Assembly: GCA_050699635.1 (NCBI GenBank)
Contig: JBOHFK010000011.1
Span: forward strand, 1-64,000
Direction: 5' to 3'
Source of the DNA: GCA-003244245 sp050699635
GTDB lineage: Bacteria; Actinomycetota; Actinomycetes; Mycobacteriales; Pseudonocardiaceae
DNA length: 64,000 nucleotides
Shown here: positions 8,091 to 15,779 of the stretch, piece after piece
Layout: every line of letters begins with the position of its first letter
Position numbering within the stretch: the first letter of the stretch is position 1
Position numbers and translations under genes: made by a program
Notes under the pieces: generated by a model
The model's input: the letters and a program-made list of their open reading frames with translations, nothing else
Databases searched by the model: none
What the model was told of the DNA's origin: nothing

Positions 8091-8264
8091 GGCACTGTTG
8101 CATTAAGCAATCGGCTTACTGGAGCTGGTCCAGCGGGAGGCGTCAAGGCCGGGTTGCAGGCCTTTGGATGTCCGGTTTGTCACGGTTCTCGGACATCGCT
8201 GAGGTGCCGTGCCTCCTGCTTTCGGGCATGGTGAGGACGTCCGTTGCCTCCATGCAACAGTGCC
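8091..8264. mobile_element. 174-bp element bounded by 13-bp perfect terminal inverted repeats
   Basis: ggcactgttgcat at 8091-8103 is the exact reverse complement of atgcaacagtgcc at 8252-8264. The ends resemble those of IS6/IS26-type elements (GGCACTGTTGCA). There is no transposase inside, so it is MITE-like or a solo-end remnant. Coding similarity of the neighbouring pseudogene stops exactly at the 8264 edge. No obvious target duplication flanks it (left flank ends tagaag, right flank begins ggtcag). Confidence 0.6.
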
Positions 8265-8813
8265 GGTCAGGTCATACCGAGGTGTCTCGATCACGGCTTC
8301 GATCGCGCTGGAACCCGCTCGGTCATGGTGGGGCCGGGCCTTGGCGCCGAAGATGGTGCACACAGCAGGTACGTCCAGACGGGACCGAGTGCGGTCGACC
8401 ACCCGGTCGAACAGCTGCTGCATCTGGGCGCCGACCCGGAACAGCAGATTACGACTGTACTCAACCTGGAAAATCGAGTAGGCGTAACCGAAGCCGCTGC
8501 GGAGCTGCTCGTTCGTGGCCCAGGGCGAAACACAGACAGGCGGTATAGATCCACCGGTCGCAGACTTGGCCCAGACCCCTCCAGCCGCGTGCTGCGACAA
8601 GGCATCTGCGATCTGGGCCAGGCCTACTAGATCGGTCACCGCGGTGAAGCAGTTGTCGGTCTTGGTGAAGGCTATCCCCGCCCGGCGTGCCTGGCAGGCC
8701 ACGTACTCGTGCCCGTTAAGGATGATCTGCGCGCCGAACGGCGGATATCCCGACATCTTGATCGTCACATGGCCCCAGTCGGGGTCCAGGGGGTGAAAGG
8801 CATAGTGGTCGAC

Positions 8814-9212
8814 TTATGCCGACACCGCGACTATGCCGAGTGTGGTGGTGAAGATGCTGGTCAACGGGGATTGAGGTGGCCTGCTGCTCGGCATAATCCG
8901 CGGTGCTCAGGAAGGCGAGCAGGGGCGGTACAGCTTGAGCTGAGTGTCCGGGGCCGGCGCTCTGATCAGGGCACGTTGTTCGCGGGCGAGGTTGAAGTGC
9001 AGGTAGGTCCGGGTGGTTGGCTTGACGCCTCGTGGCCGTTCATCGTTGCCTCCTCCTCTGAAAGTGCGGTCTGACGAAGGAGACCTCGCTGCTACGGCGC
9101 GGACTATGCCGAGTAACTGACCGCATCGACCACCGTTGACCAGCACCTTCACCACCACACTCGGCATAGTCGCGATGTCGGCATAGGTCGACCTATGCGG
9201 ATATCCGCATAG
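8814..9212. mobile_element. 399-bp element with 58-bp inverted repeats, inserted at GTCGAC
   Basis: Segments 8810-8867 and 9133-9190 are inverted copies with 55/58 identity. The hexamer gtcgac lies at both outer edges (8808-8813 and 9213-9218), consistent with a duplicated or shared target. Joining these edges restores the interrupted reading frame of the host gene (...KKTEYVD-HYAFHPLD...). The right end has an extra 22-26 bp beyond the repeat that builds a 32-bp palindrome. The interior has no full gene; one minus-strand frame could be the C-terminal scrap of a recombinase (PLLAFLS...), but that is weak. Non-autonomous element. Confidence 0.75.
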
Positions 9213-9218
9213 GTCGAC
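9187..9218. repeat. 32-bp perfect palindrome at the right end of the 399-bp element
   Basis: Bases 9187-9218 are perfectly self-complementary around gatatc, with gtcgac at each extremity and the arm ctatgcgg inside. The arm resembles the outer part of the element's inverted repeat (cttatgccg), suggesting a recombinase binding site. Confidence 0.85.
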
Positions 9219-9678
9219 GTACTCGGTCTTCTTTTCCAGTTGATGATGACCCCGTTGGCTGACTGCGCCACCTTCCACACCGCGGCCGGAGCCTTCGCGA
9301 CCAACACGAGGAACACCCCCGCTTTGGTGATCTGGTGGGTGGCCAGGTACTCCTCCGCGATGAGGTGCTTGCGCTCCCCGGCCTTGCAGAACAGGACCGG
9401 CACACCATGGGCCGCACCCCAAGCCCTGACCCGCCGCGCCAGCCGACCAGCCATCCGCATCAGATGGGTGTCATCGAGCTGCTCATCAGACCCCCGCAGC
9501 CTGCACCACCAGGTCCGAAACCCACCCGGATGATGCCCCAGCGGGTAATAGGCATTAAGCACGATCCGATCCACACAGTCATAGAAACCGGTCACCAAGT
9601 CTGAGTACCGCTCACTGAACTCATCAACCACCCGCGGACCGTAACGACCACACCCACCGCGACCAGAGCTGCCCCGAA

Positions 9679-9720
9679 GGCTACACTGATCTTGAGTGAA
9701 GTCTCAAGATCAGTGTAGCC
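9679..9720. repeat. 18-bp perfect stem with 6-nt loop
   Basis: 9679-9696 pairs perfectly with 9703-9720 around the loop tgaagt. It sits 48 bp upstream of the pseudogene start on that gene's strand. No T-run follows on either side, so a terminator is doubtful; an IS end or hairpin element is as likely. Confidence 0.6.
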
Positions 9721-10259
9721 AGAAGACGTATCACCACGTCCCTAGCCCGCTCTCCTAACTCGACCGGCATGGTGGTAGTTACGGCCAACGACGATATCGC
9801 AGTGCCAGCCAATCCTAGACCGGGTACCGAAGTCCATGAGGCTTTGCATGATAGAGATCAGACTCAGATTCCAGAGGAGATATGGTGCAGTGCAGGTACA
9901 TCGGCGTTCGACACTGCCGGGGAGACCGCCGATAAGTAGATCACCGGCAACATAGATGCTTATGGCGCTGAGATCCCGGTCTACGATGCAGTGTTGCGCG
10001 TTATTATCACACTTAAAGGTGGATCAGCACGAGAGCGGGCATGCGCCGAGTGATCTCATGCACGGAGATCAACCGTATGCGACACGCCTCGCGACACTAG
10101 TTTGTCCAGTACGCCGGGCCACCGTCCCGAAGTATTGCCCGCCGAACAGCCAGATCGACCACGGAGACGGTCATGCCTGCCAGATTAAGTCCCACAATTC
10201 CGGTCAGCGAGTCGCCGAACAGTCCAGAATGTCACAAGTCGGTACACGCTTGAGATCGC
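9721..10259. other. Gene-free stretch
   Basis: About 540 bp between the hairpin at 9679-9720 and the second metallopeptidase-like gene. Frames on both strands are short and lack recognisable motifs. Base composition looks lower in GC than the flanking genes. Nothing supported. Confidence 0.4.
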
Positions 10260-11036
10260 CTACCACTCGCTCGCCGGACACCGGGCGTATTCCGCCTGGT
10301 AGGCCGCTGGGGCATCCTTGGCATTGCGGTCTGCTTCCACCGCGCTAACCAGTTCCCGGGCATAGCCAATAATGACCTGCTTGAGTCTCTCCCCGATCGC
10401 CTCCTGACGAATGGCGACCTCGTTGGAAGTCACGAGTGCTGGCCGGGCGCGGGTGGGGACGTCGACGCTTTCGAGTCGCCTGACGAGTATTTCTCGGCTT
10501 TCCCGAAAAATGCGCACGAACGCTTCGGCGTGAGAGTTCTCGTGGGCGAGCGTTACCCTGTACGGGCAGCTCTGCTCGGTATAGTCCGACGAGACCGCCA
10601 CGTTGAGGCCGAGCGTGTAGTACACGTTGACCGACTGGGCGAAGAGCGGAACGCGGCCGTCCGCCTCAGGCGGACCGGTGTCCCAAGCTATCGTCATACG
10701 CTTATGCAGCTGCGCTAGCGTGTAGCCAGCCCGGTCCGTCCTGCTGCCGGCCGGCCCCGGGTTAGGACGGGAGTGGTCCGGTGCTGCCGGAGGTGCATCG
10801 TGGGTGAACGAAACGTAGACGATCGAGGTGGGCTGTTGAGCCGGTGGAAAGCCGGGACCGCGCTGGCGCTGTATAACCGCCGTGGTAGTTGCGCGGTTGC
10901 CGGCCGTGCGTTGAAGGTGAAGCAGCGCTTCAGCTCCGAGTCGAACGCCGTCTCGGTGCAATCCGCTGCTAGTAGCTCGTCGAGGCGACCGAACGTGCGG
11001 CGTGGTTGCACGTTCAATCCCGACGTGGTCGGACAT
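10260..11036 (-). CDS. Second LQRTAGNR-motif protein with HExxH motif (putative eCIS cargo metallopeptidase)
   Basis: 258 aa. The ATG at 11036 is preceded by GGAG 7 nt upstream. Residues 38-55 read ALLHLQRTAGNRATTTAV, the eCIS-associated motif, close to the N-terminus. The later part has TLAHENSHAEAFVRIFRE, where H165-E-N-S-H169 is an HExxH zinc site. Possible third ligands lie in SNEVAIRQEAIGERL. The protein shares only the motif and the HExxH logic with the 5924-7306 product; the catalytic domains are otherwise dissimilar, so they are not simple duplicates. No signal peptide or transmembrane segment. Metallopeptidase activity is inferred from the motif alone. Confidence 0.65.
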   Translation of the reverse strand: MSDHVGIERATTPHVRSPRRATSSGLHRDGVRLGAEALLHLQRTAGNRATTTAVIQRQRGPGFPPAQQPTSIVYVSFTHDAPPAAPDHSRPNPGPAGSRTDRAGYTLAQLHKRMTIAWDTGPPEADGRVPLFAQSVNVYYTLGLNVAVSSDYTEQSCPYRVTLAHENSHAEAFVRIFRESREILVRRLESVDVPTRARPALVTSNEVAIRQEAIGERLKQVIIGYARELVSAVEADRNAKDAPAAYQAEYARCPASEW

Positions 11037-11311
11037 GACTCATCTCCGGAGGCTGGCCCGTATGCGGAGGATAGTCTCGCAGCAGCGCTCAGTCATGCCC
11101 TATCGTGCACACCTCACCGAGTCGCGTGAGCCCAGCGCGAGCAACGTAACGGATTTCGTCCAGCGGACTGGTTCACTACTCGCCGGCCACGGTCGGCTGG
11201 TGCGGGCGCTCCAGTTTGCTAACATCCAAATCGCACAGCCCGCGGAACCGCGTCGGCGCCCCGCCTCCCTGCCGCCCCCCTCCCGCCGCAGCCATGAGGG
11301 ACTGAACCCGT

Positions 11312-11362
11312 GTCAAGGGACAGTTTGACTTCCCTGTGGGTGGACAGTTTATTTCCCTGTCC
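11312..11362. mobile_element. IS21-type terminal repeats
   Basis: ggacagttt followed by (a)ttccctgt occurs twice in direct order with a 24-bp period (units start near 11318 and 11342). Multiple short repeats of this kind mark IS21 ends, and an IstB C-terminus ends 25 bp away, so this is the terminus of a decayed IS21-family element. Confidence 0.65.
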
Positions 11363-11386
11363 GCGGTCAGCTGATCTCCTGTTGAT

Positions 11387-11510
11387 CTAGGTCAAGGGGA
11401 TCACCCCCGTTTCGGCGGTGGCTTCGGCCAGGCGCAGGCTGGTGCCCTCGGTGAGCACGATGTGGGCGTGGTGGAGCAGCCGGTCGACGGTGGCGGTATA
11501 GTCGTATCCA
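11387..11510 (-). pseudogene. IstB-like ATPase, C-terminal fragment
   Basis: The minus strand reads TATVDRLLHHAHIVLTEGTS then LRLAEATAETGVIPLT and a TAG at 11389-11387. This is the ending of IS21-family IstB helper proteins. The AAA+ domain and IstA are missing; sequence before about 11510 no longer matches. It abuts the broken DHFR-family gene, which probably lost its 3' end through this insertion. Confidence 0.7.
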
Positions 11511-11571
11511 TCTCGTTGGACGCGCCGGCCCGTCACGCCGAGTCCCTCACCCAGCGGCAAGCCCACCTCAA

Positions 11572-12168
11572 TCAGAGCTCACCTGCGCAAAACCACACTG
11601 AACGGGCTGTTATTACACTTACCCGCGAACAGTCGCCAACCCCGGTGTCGAGCGTCACACTGGAAAGCAATTCAAGCGGGTACGTCGTCGCGCCGTCGAA
11701 CAGCCGTTGACCCGAGCCGACCGCGATCGGGTGCACCAGCAGGCAGAGCTCGTCGAGCAGGCCGTTGGCGAGCAGCCAGCGCGCCGTGGTGGCACTACCG
11801 GACATCGCGATGTCGCCCCCTGCGCTGTCCTTCACCGCCCGCACCCTGGCGGCCACGTCGCCGGAAAGGATCGTGGTGTTCTGCCACGTTGGGTCGGTGT
11901 GCGTGCTGGACAGCACCTACTTCGGGATGGTGTTCATGAACTCCGAGAACGGCACGTCCGGGCCCTGACCCGGCCAGTACGACGACCACTCCTCGTACAA
12001 CCGCCGCCCCATCAACATCGCGACGGCCGACTCCATCTCCCCTTCGATGATCGAACCCATCGCGTCATCGAAGTACGGGAAGTGCCACTTGTCCGGCGAC
12101 TCAACGACCGGCGGCAGCAGATTGTCGATTCCACGAGCCGGCGGATCGGGACGCGGTTGCCCCATCAT
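11572..12168 (-). pseudogene. Dihydrofolate reductase/RibD C-terminal-family protein, disrupted
   Basis: Two abutting frames of one gene: first part ESPDKWHFPYFDDAMGSIIE ... LMGRRLYEEWSSYWPGQGPD ... FMNTIPK, then stop, then VLSSTHTDPTWQNTTILSGD ... GDIAMSGSATTARWLLANGL ... HPIAVGSGQRLF. They are in the same frame, separated by a single TAG at 11919-11917 where Tyr (TAC) is expected. The N-terminal strand is missing (the sequence before ESPDKW is unrelated), and the C-terminus diverges after TLDTGV at the IS21 remnant. It is damaged in three places and surely inactive. Confidence 0.8.
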
Positions 12169-13007
12169 CGTGCGGCGAAGCGGGCGGCGAGGCCATCGAG
12201 CACGGCTCGGCTTGCCGCTGGGTCCAGGGCGGCCTGTTGCATGCGAGTGAATACCTCGATCTGCCAGGCGATGTCGTCGGGGTCGCTGAGCTGGATCGCA
12301 CCGAGGCTGTCCGTAACCACCAAGTGCTCGTCGAGGATGGTGAAGGAGTGGTAGAAGGTCGGTGCCTGGGCGTCCAGCGGCAGGACCCGCAGATCGACGT
12401 TCGGACGGGTAGTAGCGGAGGCTACCGCGCGGATCTGCTCGGCTTGGACCGCCCAGTCCGCGGGTCGCCACCACAATGCCGCTTCGGTGACCACCCACTG
12501 GAACTGCCGTGTCGGGTCGTCAAGGATGCGCTGGCGGGCCAGCCTCGCGTCGGCTGCCGGCTCGGCGTCCCGGGCCAGCGGGCGCGCCCGCTGGAACAGG
12601 GCCACCGCATAGGGCCGGGTCTGAAAAAGTGCCGGCACCACCAGGTGCTGAAGGCTGCGCAACAGCGTGGCCTGCGCTTCCCGCTGCCCGAACACCGCCT
12701 GCCCGCTGGCGTAACCGGCGGCCAACTCGCGACGGAAGCTGCGCACCTCGATGCTGGCCGTCCACGCCTGCTCCACCAGCTGCTCGACCTGCGAGGCTGG
12801 CACGTCAAGCGCCTCGGCCCAGCTCCGCACATCACCGGGCGCGACGCCGTGGGTGGCTGTCTCGATCCGCGACACCTTCGCCTGCGACCAGCCAAGCTGC
12901 TGGGCAAGCTGCGTGGTGGACAACCCGGCGCCCACGCGAAGTGCACGCAGCTGCTCCGCGAGCCGCCGGCGAGCTGCCAACTCGGCAGCGGGCTTCGCGG
13001 AGCTCAC
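12165..13007 (-). CDS. XRE-family regulator with DUF5753 domain
   Basis: 280 aa. N-terminal helix-turn-helix: ALRVGAGLSTTQLAQQLGWS followed by QAKVSRIETATHG (about residues 23-55). The rest is the DUF5753 ligand-like domain of actinomycete WhiJ-type regulators (FQTRPYAVALFQRARP, WVVTEAALWW, VDLRVLPLDAQAPTFYHSF). The start is GTG at 13007, 3 nt after the DUF6879 stop, so the two form an operon. Such pairs often control a neighbouring small gene set; the divergent operon at 13964-15532 is the natural target candidate. Its 3' end overlaps the DHFR pseudogene. Confidence 0.88.
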   Translation of the reverse strand: MSSAKPAAELAARRRLAEQLRALRVGAGLSTTQLAQQLGWSQAKVSRIETATHGVAPGDVRSWAEALDVPASQVEQLVEQAWTASIEVRSFRRELAAGYASGQAVFGQREAQATLLRSLQHLVVPALFQTRPYAVALFQRARPLARDAEPAADARLARQRILDDPTRQFQWVVTEAALWWRPADWAVQAEQIRAVASATTRPNVDLRVLPLDAQAPTFYHSFTILDEHLVVTDSLGAIQLSDPDDIAWQIEVFTRMQQAALDPAASRAVLDGLAARFAAR

Positions 13008-13010
13008 ACG

Positions 13011-13745
13011 TTACGCTGCCTTTCCGATCCGATCAAGAAATTCCGGCAGCGGGACCGCCACCCGCAAGGCATCATTCTGCCAGGCGCGGTAGGCGTCCAT
13101 CTCAGCGTCGGTAGCGCGGGCCACCCCCCGCACCCCGTCCGCCTCGGTGTGCTGCCACATCTTGACCCCCACAGCATCATCGAAGATCCAGACATCGGTG
13201 TCGATGGCCAGCTCCGGGTGGCGATCGAGGTCGGCGATCCGGATGTCCTCCCCGGCCGGCACGCTCGTGGCCACCTGCGAGGCGAACTCCCAGCGCAGGT
13301 AGGAACTCAGCCGGGAAGCATGGACGGTGTGCACCCGCCGGATTGTCCGTCCCGCCGCGGTGTTGCTGACGAGCTGGTCGAGCCACCGCTGCTTGTCCGG
13401 GTAGTTGACGATTTGGCCGGTGGCCTCGAATTCGGCGATCGCCGGTTTCTCGGCCGCAACGTCGTAGTAGTCGCGGGTCTCGATCCGGAACGCGTCTGCG
13501 GCGAAGAGCCGGAACATCCGGGTGTAGTCGACCCGGGTCAGCCCACCCCCGAGCTCCGCCGCCGCAGCGATCAGGTGCAGGGCAGGCAGGCCAACCGCGG
13601 CCTCCTGCTCCTCCAGGGTGATCTCCTCGGTAGGCGGCAGCAGGTCACAGCGCACGATCGCGCGCCGATCATTCTCGCGGTCACTGAACACGGCAGGGCA
13701 GTCCGCTACGTCACAGGGGCTGTCGGAGATCCGGATGTAGCGCAT
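13011..13745 (-). CDS. DUF6879-family protein with N-terminal cysteine-containing extension
   Basis: 244 aa. Residues 1-66 (MRYIRISDSPCDVADCPAVF ... EEQEAAVGLPALHLIAAA) form a small extra domain with a CDVADC cysteine pair. The rest is DUF6879 (RMFRLFAADAFRIETRDYYD, HASRLSSYLRWEF, DVWIFDDAVGVKMWQHTE). Partner of the XRE regulator downstream. In the second locus at 21.2-21.9 kb the corresponding N-terminal segment seems to be a separate, truncated frame, so here the two parts are fused. Biochemical role unknown; probably signalling with the XRE protein. Confidence 0.82.
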   Translation of the reverse strand: MRYIRISDSPCDVADCPAVFSDRENDRRAIVRCDLLPPTEEITLEEQEAAVGLPALHLIAAAAELGGGLTRVDYTRMFRLFAADAFRIETRDYYDVAAEKPAIAEFEATGQIVNYPDKQRWLDQLVSNTAAGRTIRRVHTVHASRLSSYLRWEFASQVATSVPAGEDIRIADLDRHPELAIDTDVWIFDDAVGVKMWQHTEADGVRGVARATDAEMDAYRAWQNDALRVAVPLPEFLDRIGKAA

Positions 13746-13963
13746 CAGCGACTCCTCAAGTCAAATTATGCACGATCCGATCAGTATCGAGCCCAGAACA
13801 CGTCTACGCAAGGGCGTCAACTGGCTTGACATGACCACAGATCCCATCGATTATACGTATTATGCAGTTCAATGCCCGACGGTCCCAGACAGCCTGCGGT
13901 GAGACCCGACACGGCCGATGTCCGACAGCAGGAGCCATGCCGGGCCACGTCAGGGAGTCGCTG
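13746..13963. promoter_or_regulatory. Divergent promoter region between DUF6879 gene and RiPP operon
   Basis: 218 bp separate the two divergent units. On the plus strand TTGACA (13826-13831) is followed after 19 bp by TTATAC (13851-13856), a loose sigma-A-like pair. The segment at 13852-13864 is AT-rich with the small palindrome atacgtat. A shared operator for the XRE regulator would be expected here but cannot be pinned down. Confidence 0.35.
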
Positions 13964-14272
13964 ATGTCGATGACTTGCGCAGCAGATGGGCACGATCACT
14001 GGGTGGACGAATGCTTGCGAGGCTCGGGTGGGTACTTGGGGTTGTGTGGGCGGGAGGTGATGCCCGCAGCGTTGGTGGCGCCGCCGGGGCCGAGCTGCGC
14101 GGCGTGCGCAGCCATGCTCAACAAGGGCTATCGGCAGCAGCGGAGTCGGAATCCGGGCGTGCTGGCGTGGCTCAAAGGCTGGGCGATCGTCAGACAGGGC
14201 AAGCATCGGCGGAACAGAGCGCCGGAGTCGGTGAATGCCTCGTTCGCCGCGAGCGCAGGCCGCGCTCGATGA
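13964..14272 (+). CDS. Small cysteine-rich protein (zinc-ribbon-like), first gene of coupled operon
   Basis: Started at ATG 13964 after an AGGGA-type ribosome site, giving MSMTCAADGHDHWVDECLRG then GYLGLCGREVMPAALVAPPG and PSCAACAAMLNKGY. The cysteines and histidines (H..D..C...LCG...CxxC) suggest metal binding. A clear relative is at 22260-22577 (HYQALCGHLVLAAALAAPVG, PCASCNAM), also facing an XRE/DUF6879 pair. The stop overlaps the next start as ATGA (14269-14272). Function unknown. Confidence 0.75.
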   Translation: MSMTCAADGHDHWVDECLRGSGGYLGLCGREVMPAALVAPPGPSCAACAAMLNKGYRQQRSRNPGVLAWLKGWAIVRQGKHRRNRAPESVNASFAASAGRAR

Positions 14273-14604
14273 AGGCGGACAGCCCGGATCTGGTGATTGC
14301 GAAGCTCCTGCTCGACCATCTCAAGCTGGGTGGCTTTCAGTTCCAGCGGCTCGCGCCCGGCGTGGACGGCCCGCTGGTGGGAAATCGAGTGAGTGATGAC
14401 CGGTTGGACTTCATCCACATCGAGGGATTCAGTCGCGATTGTTTCGCCTGCCGCAAGCGGAGATCGTCACTGATCGTTCCCGGCGACGGACTCGTGGATC
14501 GCCGGGTGCACGGCCACGCGATCACGGTGCTCAACGAGGTGCTGACCTGGCCGACTCACCCAACCGTTGTGCAGCACCAACAACTGACAAGGAGTACATC
14601 ATGA
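14269..14604 (+). CDS. Hypothetical protein in RiPP-type operon
   Basis: 111 aa from ATG 14269, which overlaps the previous stop by 4 bases. Sequence includes VIAKLLLDHLKLGGFQFQRL, DDRLDFIHIEGFSRDCFACR and AITVLNEVLTWP. No family recognised. No signal peptide or membrane segment. Its stop again overlaps the RiPP precursor start by ATGA, so its expression is tied to that of the precursor. Coupling on both sides argues that it is real. Confidence 0.65.
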   Translation: MKADSPDLVIAKLLLDHLKLGGFQFQRLAPGVDGPLVGNRVSDDRLDFIHIEGFSRDCFACRKRRSSLIVPGDGLVDRRVHGHAITVLNEVLTWPTHPTVVQHQQLTRSTS

Positions 14605-14942
14605 CGACAGCATCGGTAGACGATCCGATCGCATCGGGTAGTGAGCAGTTCGGACTGGGGCGATCCCGGCATGACCCGGTTTGTCGCGACCGTCCTTCCC
14701 CAGTGGGCGTGCGGCCGTGGGGACTGCGCGGGATGCGGCGCGGCGCTGTCACTGGACGCGCCGTGCCGGAGTTCGTGTACAGCCACGAGCAGCAAGTCGC
14801 GGTGGACAAGGAGGAGCGGCCGCTGATCCTGACCGGGATGGCGGATCCGAGCGCCGATTCGGTGACCGATGGCGACGGGGATGAAGGCCGCTCCGAGGAC
14901 TGGACCTATGATTTCATGCCGGATAATCCCTGCCCGGCATGA
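14601..14942 (+). CDS. Putative ATP-grasp-modified RiPP precursor
   Basis: 113 aa. AAGGAG lies 6 nt before ATG 14601. The central and C-terminal parts match the actinobacterial ATP-grasp-target precursor pattern: VRPWGLRGM, then a YxxxQQVAVDKEERPLIL box, then an acidic, Thr/Asp/Glu-rich core ending SEDWTYDFMPDNPCPA. Such precursors are cross-linked through side-chain ester or amide bonds by a neighbouring ATP-grasp ligase. Here that ligase frame starts immediately (ATGA overlap at 14939) but is ruined. The N-terminal third may carry a compensated frame slip (an alternative frame reads GMTRFVATVLP). Assignment is by pattern memory. Confidence 0.6.
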   Translation: MTTASVDDPIASGSEQFGLGRSRHDPVCRDRPSPVGVRPWGLRGMRRGAVTGRAVPEFVYSHEQQVAVDKEERPLILTGMADPSADSVTDGDGDEGRSEDWTYDFMPDNPCPA

Positions 14943-15532
14943 CAGTTCTCATCTGGCGGCCGAGTTCGACGTCCGAAGGGATACGGCTATTCCTCGGCGC
15001 GCTGGGACTGGTGTATGGAGCACTGGATTTCGTGGTCAGCCCGGAAGCCGCCGAGGGGCGATTCGACCCCACTTTCGGCAGCTTCATGGGCATTCGCCGC
15101 ACGGGCGAAACCGACCGGCGCCGGAGCGGCACCGTCAGGTCACAGACTCGCGAGTGCGCGGCACTGCGCGCCACAAAACTCGACCTGACCCGGCCGTGGG
15201 AGCGCAGCGCGTTCTGGTTCTTCGCCCACACCGCGCTCCCGCCGGACACCACGTTCAGCCTCCGCGGCGAGGGCCCCGGCCAACCACCCCGCAACACCGT
15301 CCGTCAGGCTCCAGACGGCTCCTGGTGCGAAGTCCGCGAAGATCGCGAAGACAACGGCACCCGCGCCGTCTGGGAAACCGGACCTCTATCACTGTGGCGC
15401 ATCATCGAAGACGCCCACGCTCGATGGTGCCAGCTCGGCCGGCCAGCCGGTATCTCGGCGAGGTCCAGGCGACCCTCGGCTGACGGAGGGGATTGTCAAC
15501 GGTCAGCGCACGCCGTAGACATCGCCGCGTAG
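14939..15532 (+). pseudogene. Remnant: ATP-grasp ligase start joined to maturase methyltransferase C-terminus
   Basis: The frame opens MTVLI, the usual start of RiPP ATP-grasp ligases, and after a likely base loss the neighbouring frame continues LAAEFDVRRDTAI, again ligase-like. The body of the ligase is missing. From about 15170 the main frame reads LTRPWERSAFWFFAHTALPP, then APDGSWCEVRED and LWRIIEDAHARWCQLGRPAG. This resembles the C-terminal part of the isoaspartate-type methyltransferase that accompanies such ligases. So a large internal deletion probably fused the ends of two maturation genes. The 197-codon frame is open, but no complete catalytic domain remains. Confidence 0.5.
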
Positions 15533-15779
15533 CCGGATGGAAAGGACATAGACCGTGTGGCAGGCATCGTCGATGCGGTACACCACGCGGCAGGTACCCA
15601 GGTGGGCCGCACGCTGGCCTGCATAGGGTCCCGTGAGCTCGCCACCTAGCCGGTACGGGTTGGTGGGCAACCCCTAAGTGATGAAGATGTACGCAGCCCA
15701 GGCGACCGGGCTCCGGGAGGTCTCTTTCGAGTGCTCGTCGGGCTGGACCGGTGAGTTCGACCGTCCGGCGGCCCGTCAC
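15503..15779 (-). pseudogene. RelE/ParE-family toxin, frameshifted
   Basis: Starts at GTG 15779, overlapping the antitoxin stop (GTGA). The first frame reads MTGRRTVELTGPARRALERD. After an extra base near 15713 the homologous sequence shifts frame (VAWAAYIFIT), then meets an in-frame TAG, and continues NPYRLGGELTGPYAGQRAAH and TCRVVYRIDDACHTVYVLSI to a TGA at 15505-15503. This is a typical RelE fold broken by one frameshift and one nonsense codon, so the toxin is dead. Confidence 0.75.

Larger units (their letters stand above)
8265..9631 (-). pseudogene. Broken gene of an uncharacterised actinobacterial protein family
   Basis: The N-terminal part (9631 to about 9232) reads MVDEFSERYSDLVTGFYDCV ... 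DDTHLMRMAGRLARRVRAWG ... IAEEYLATHQITKAGVFLVL. The middle part (about 8807 to 8268) reads HYAFHPLDPDWGHVTIKMSG, PPFGAQIILNGHEYVACQAR, then YSIFQVEYSRNLLFRVGAQM and FDRVVDRTRSRLDVP. I recall these as one continuous family of several hundred residues with no assigned function. Lesions seen: a missing base near 9235 (frame moves so that EKKTEYVD reads on), a 399-bp element inserted at 8814-9212, a compensating frame slip around 8540-8590, and loss of the C-terminus at the 8091-8264 element. Removing the insertion rejoins GTC GAC codons cleanly. Confidence 0.7.

Noticed and set aside
12237..13829. 530-codon plus-strand frame opposite the XRE and DUF6879 genes
   Set aside because: Antisense shadow; the minus-strand frames have clear domains and coupled starts.
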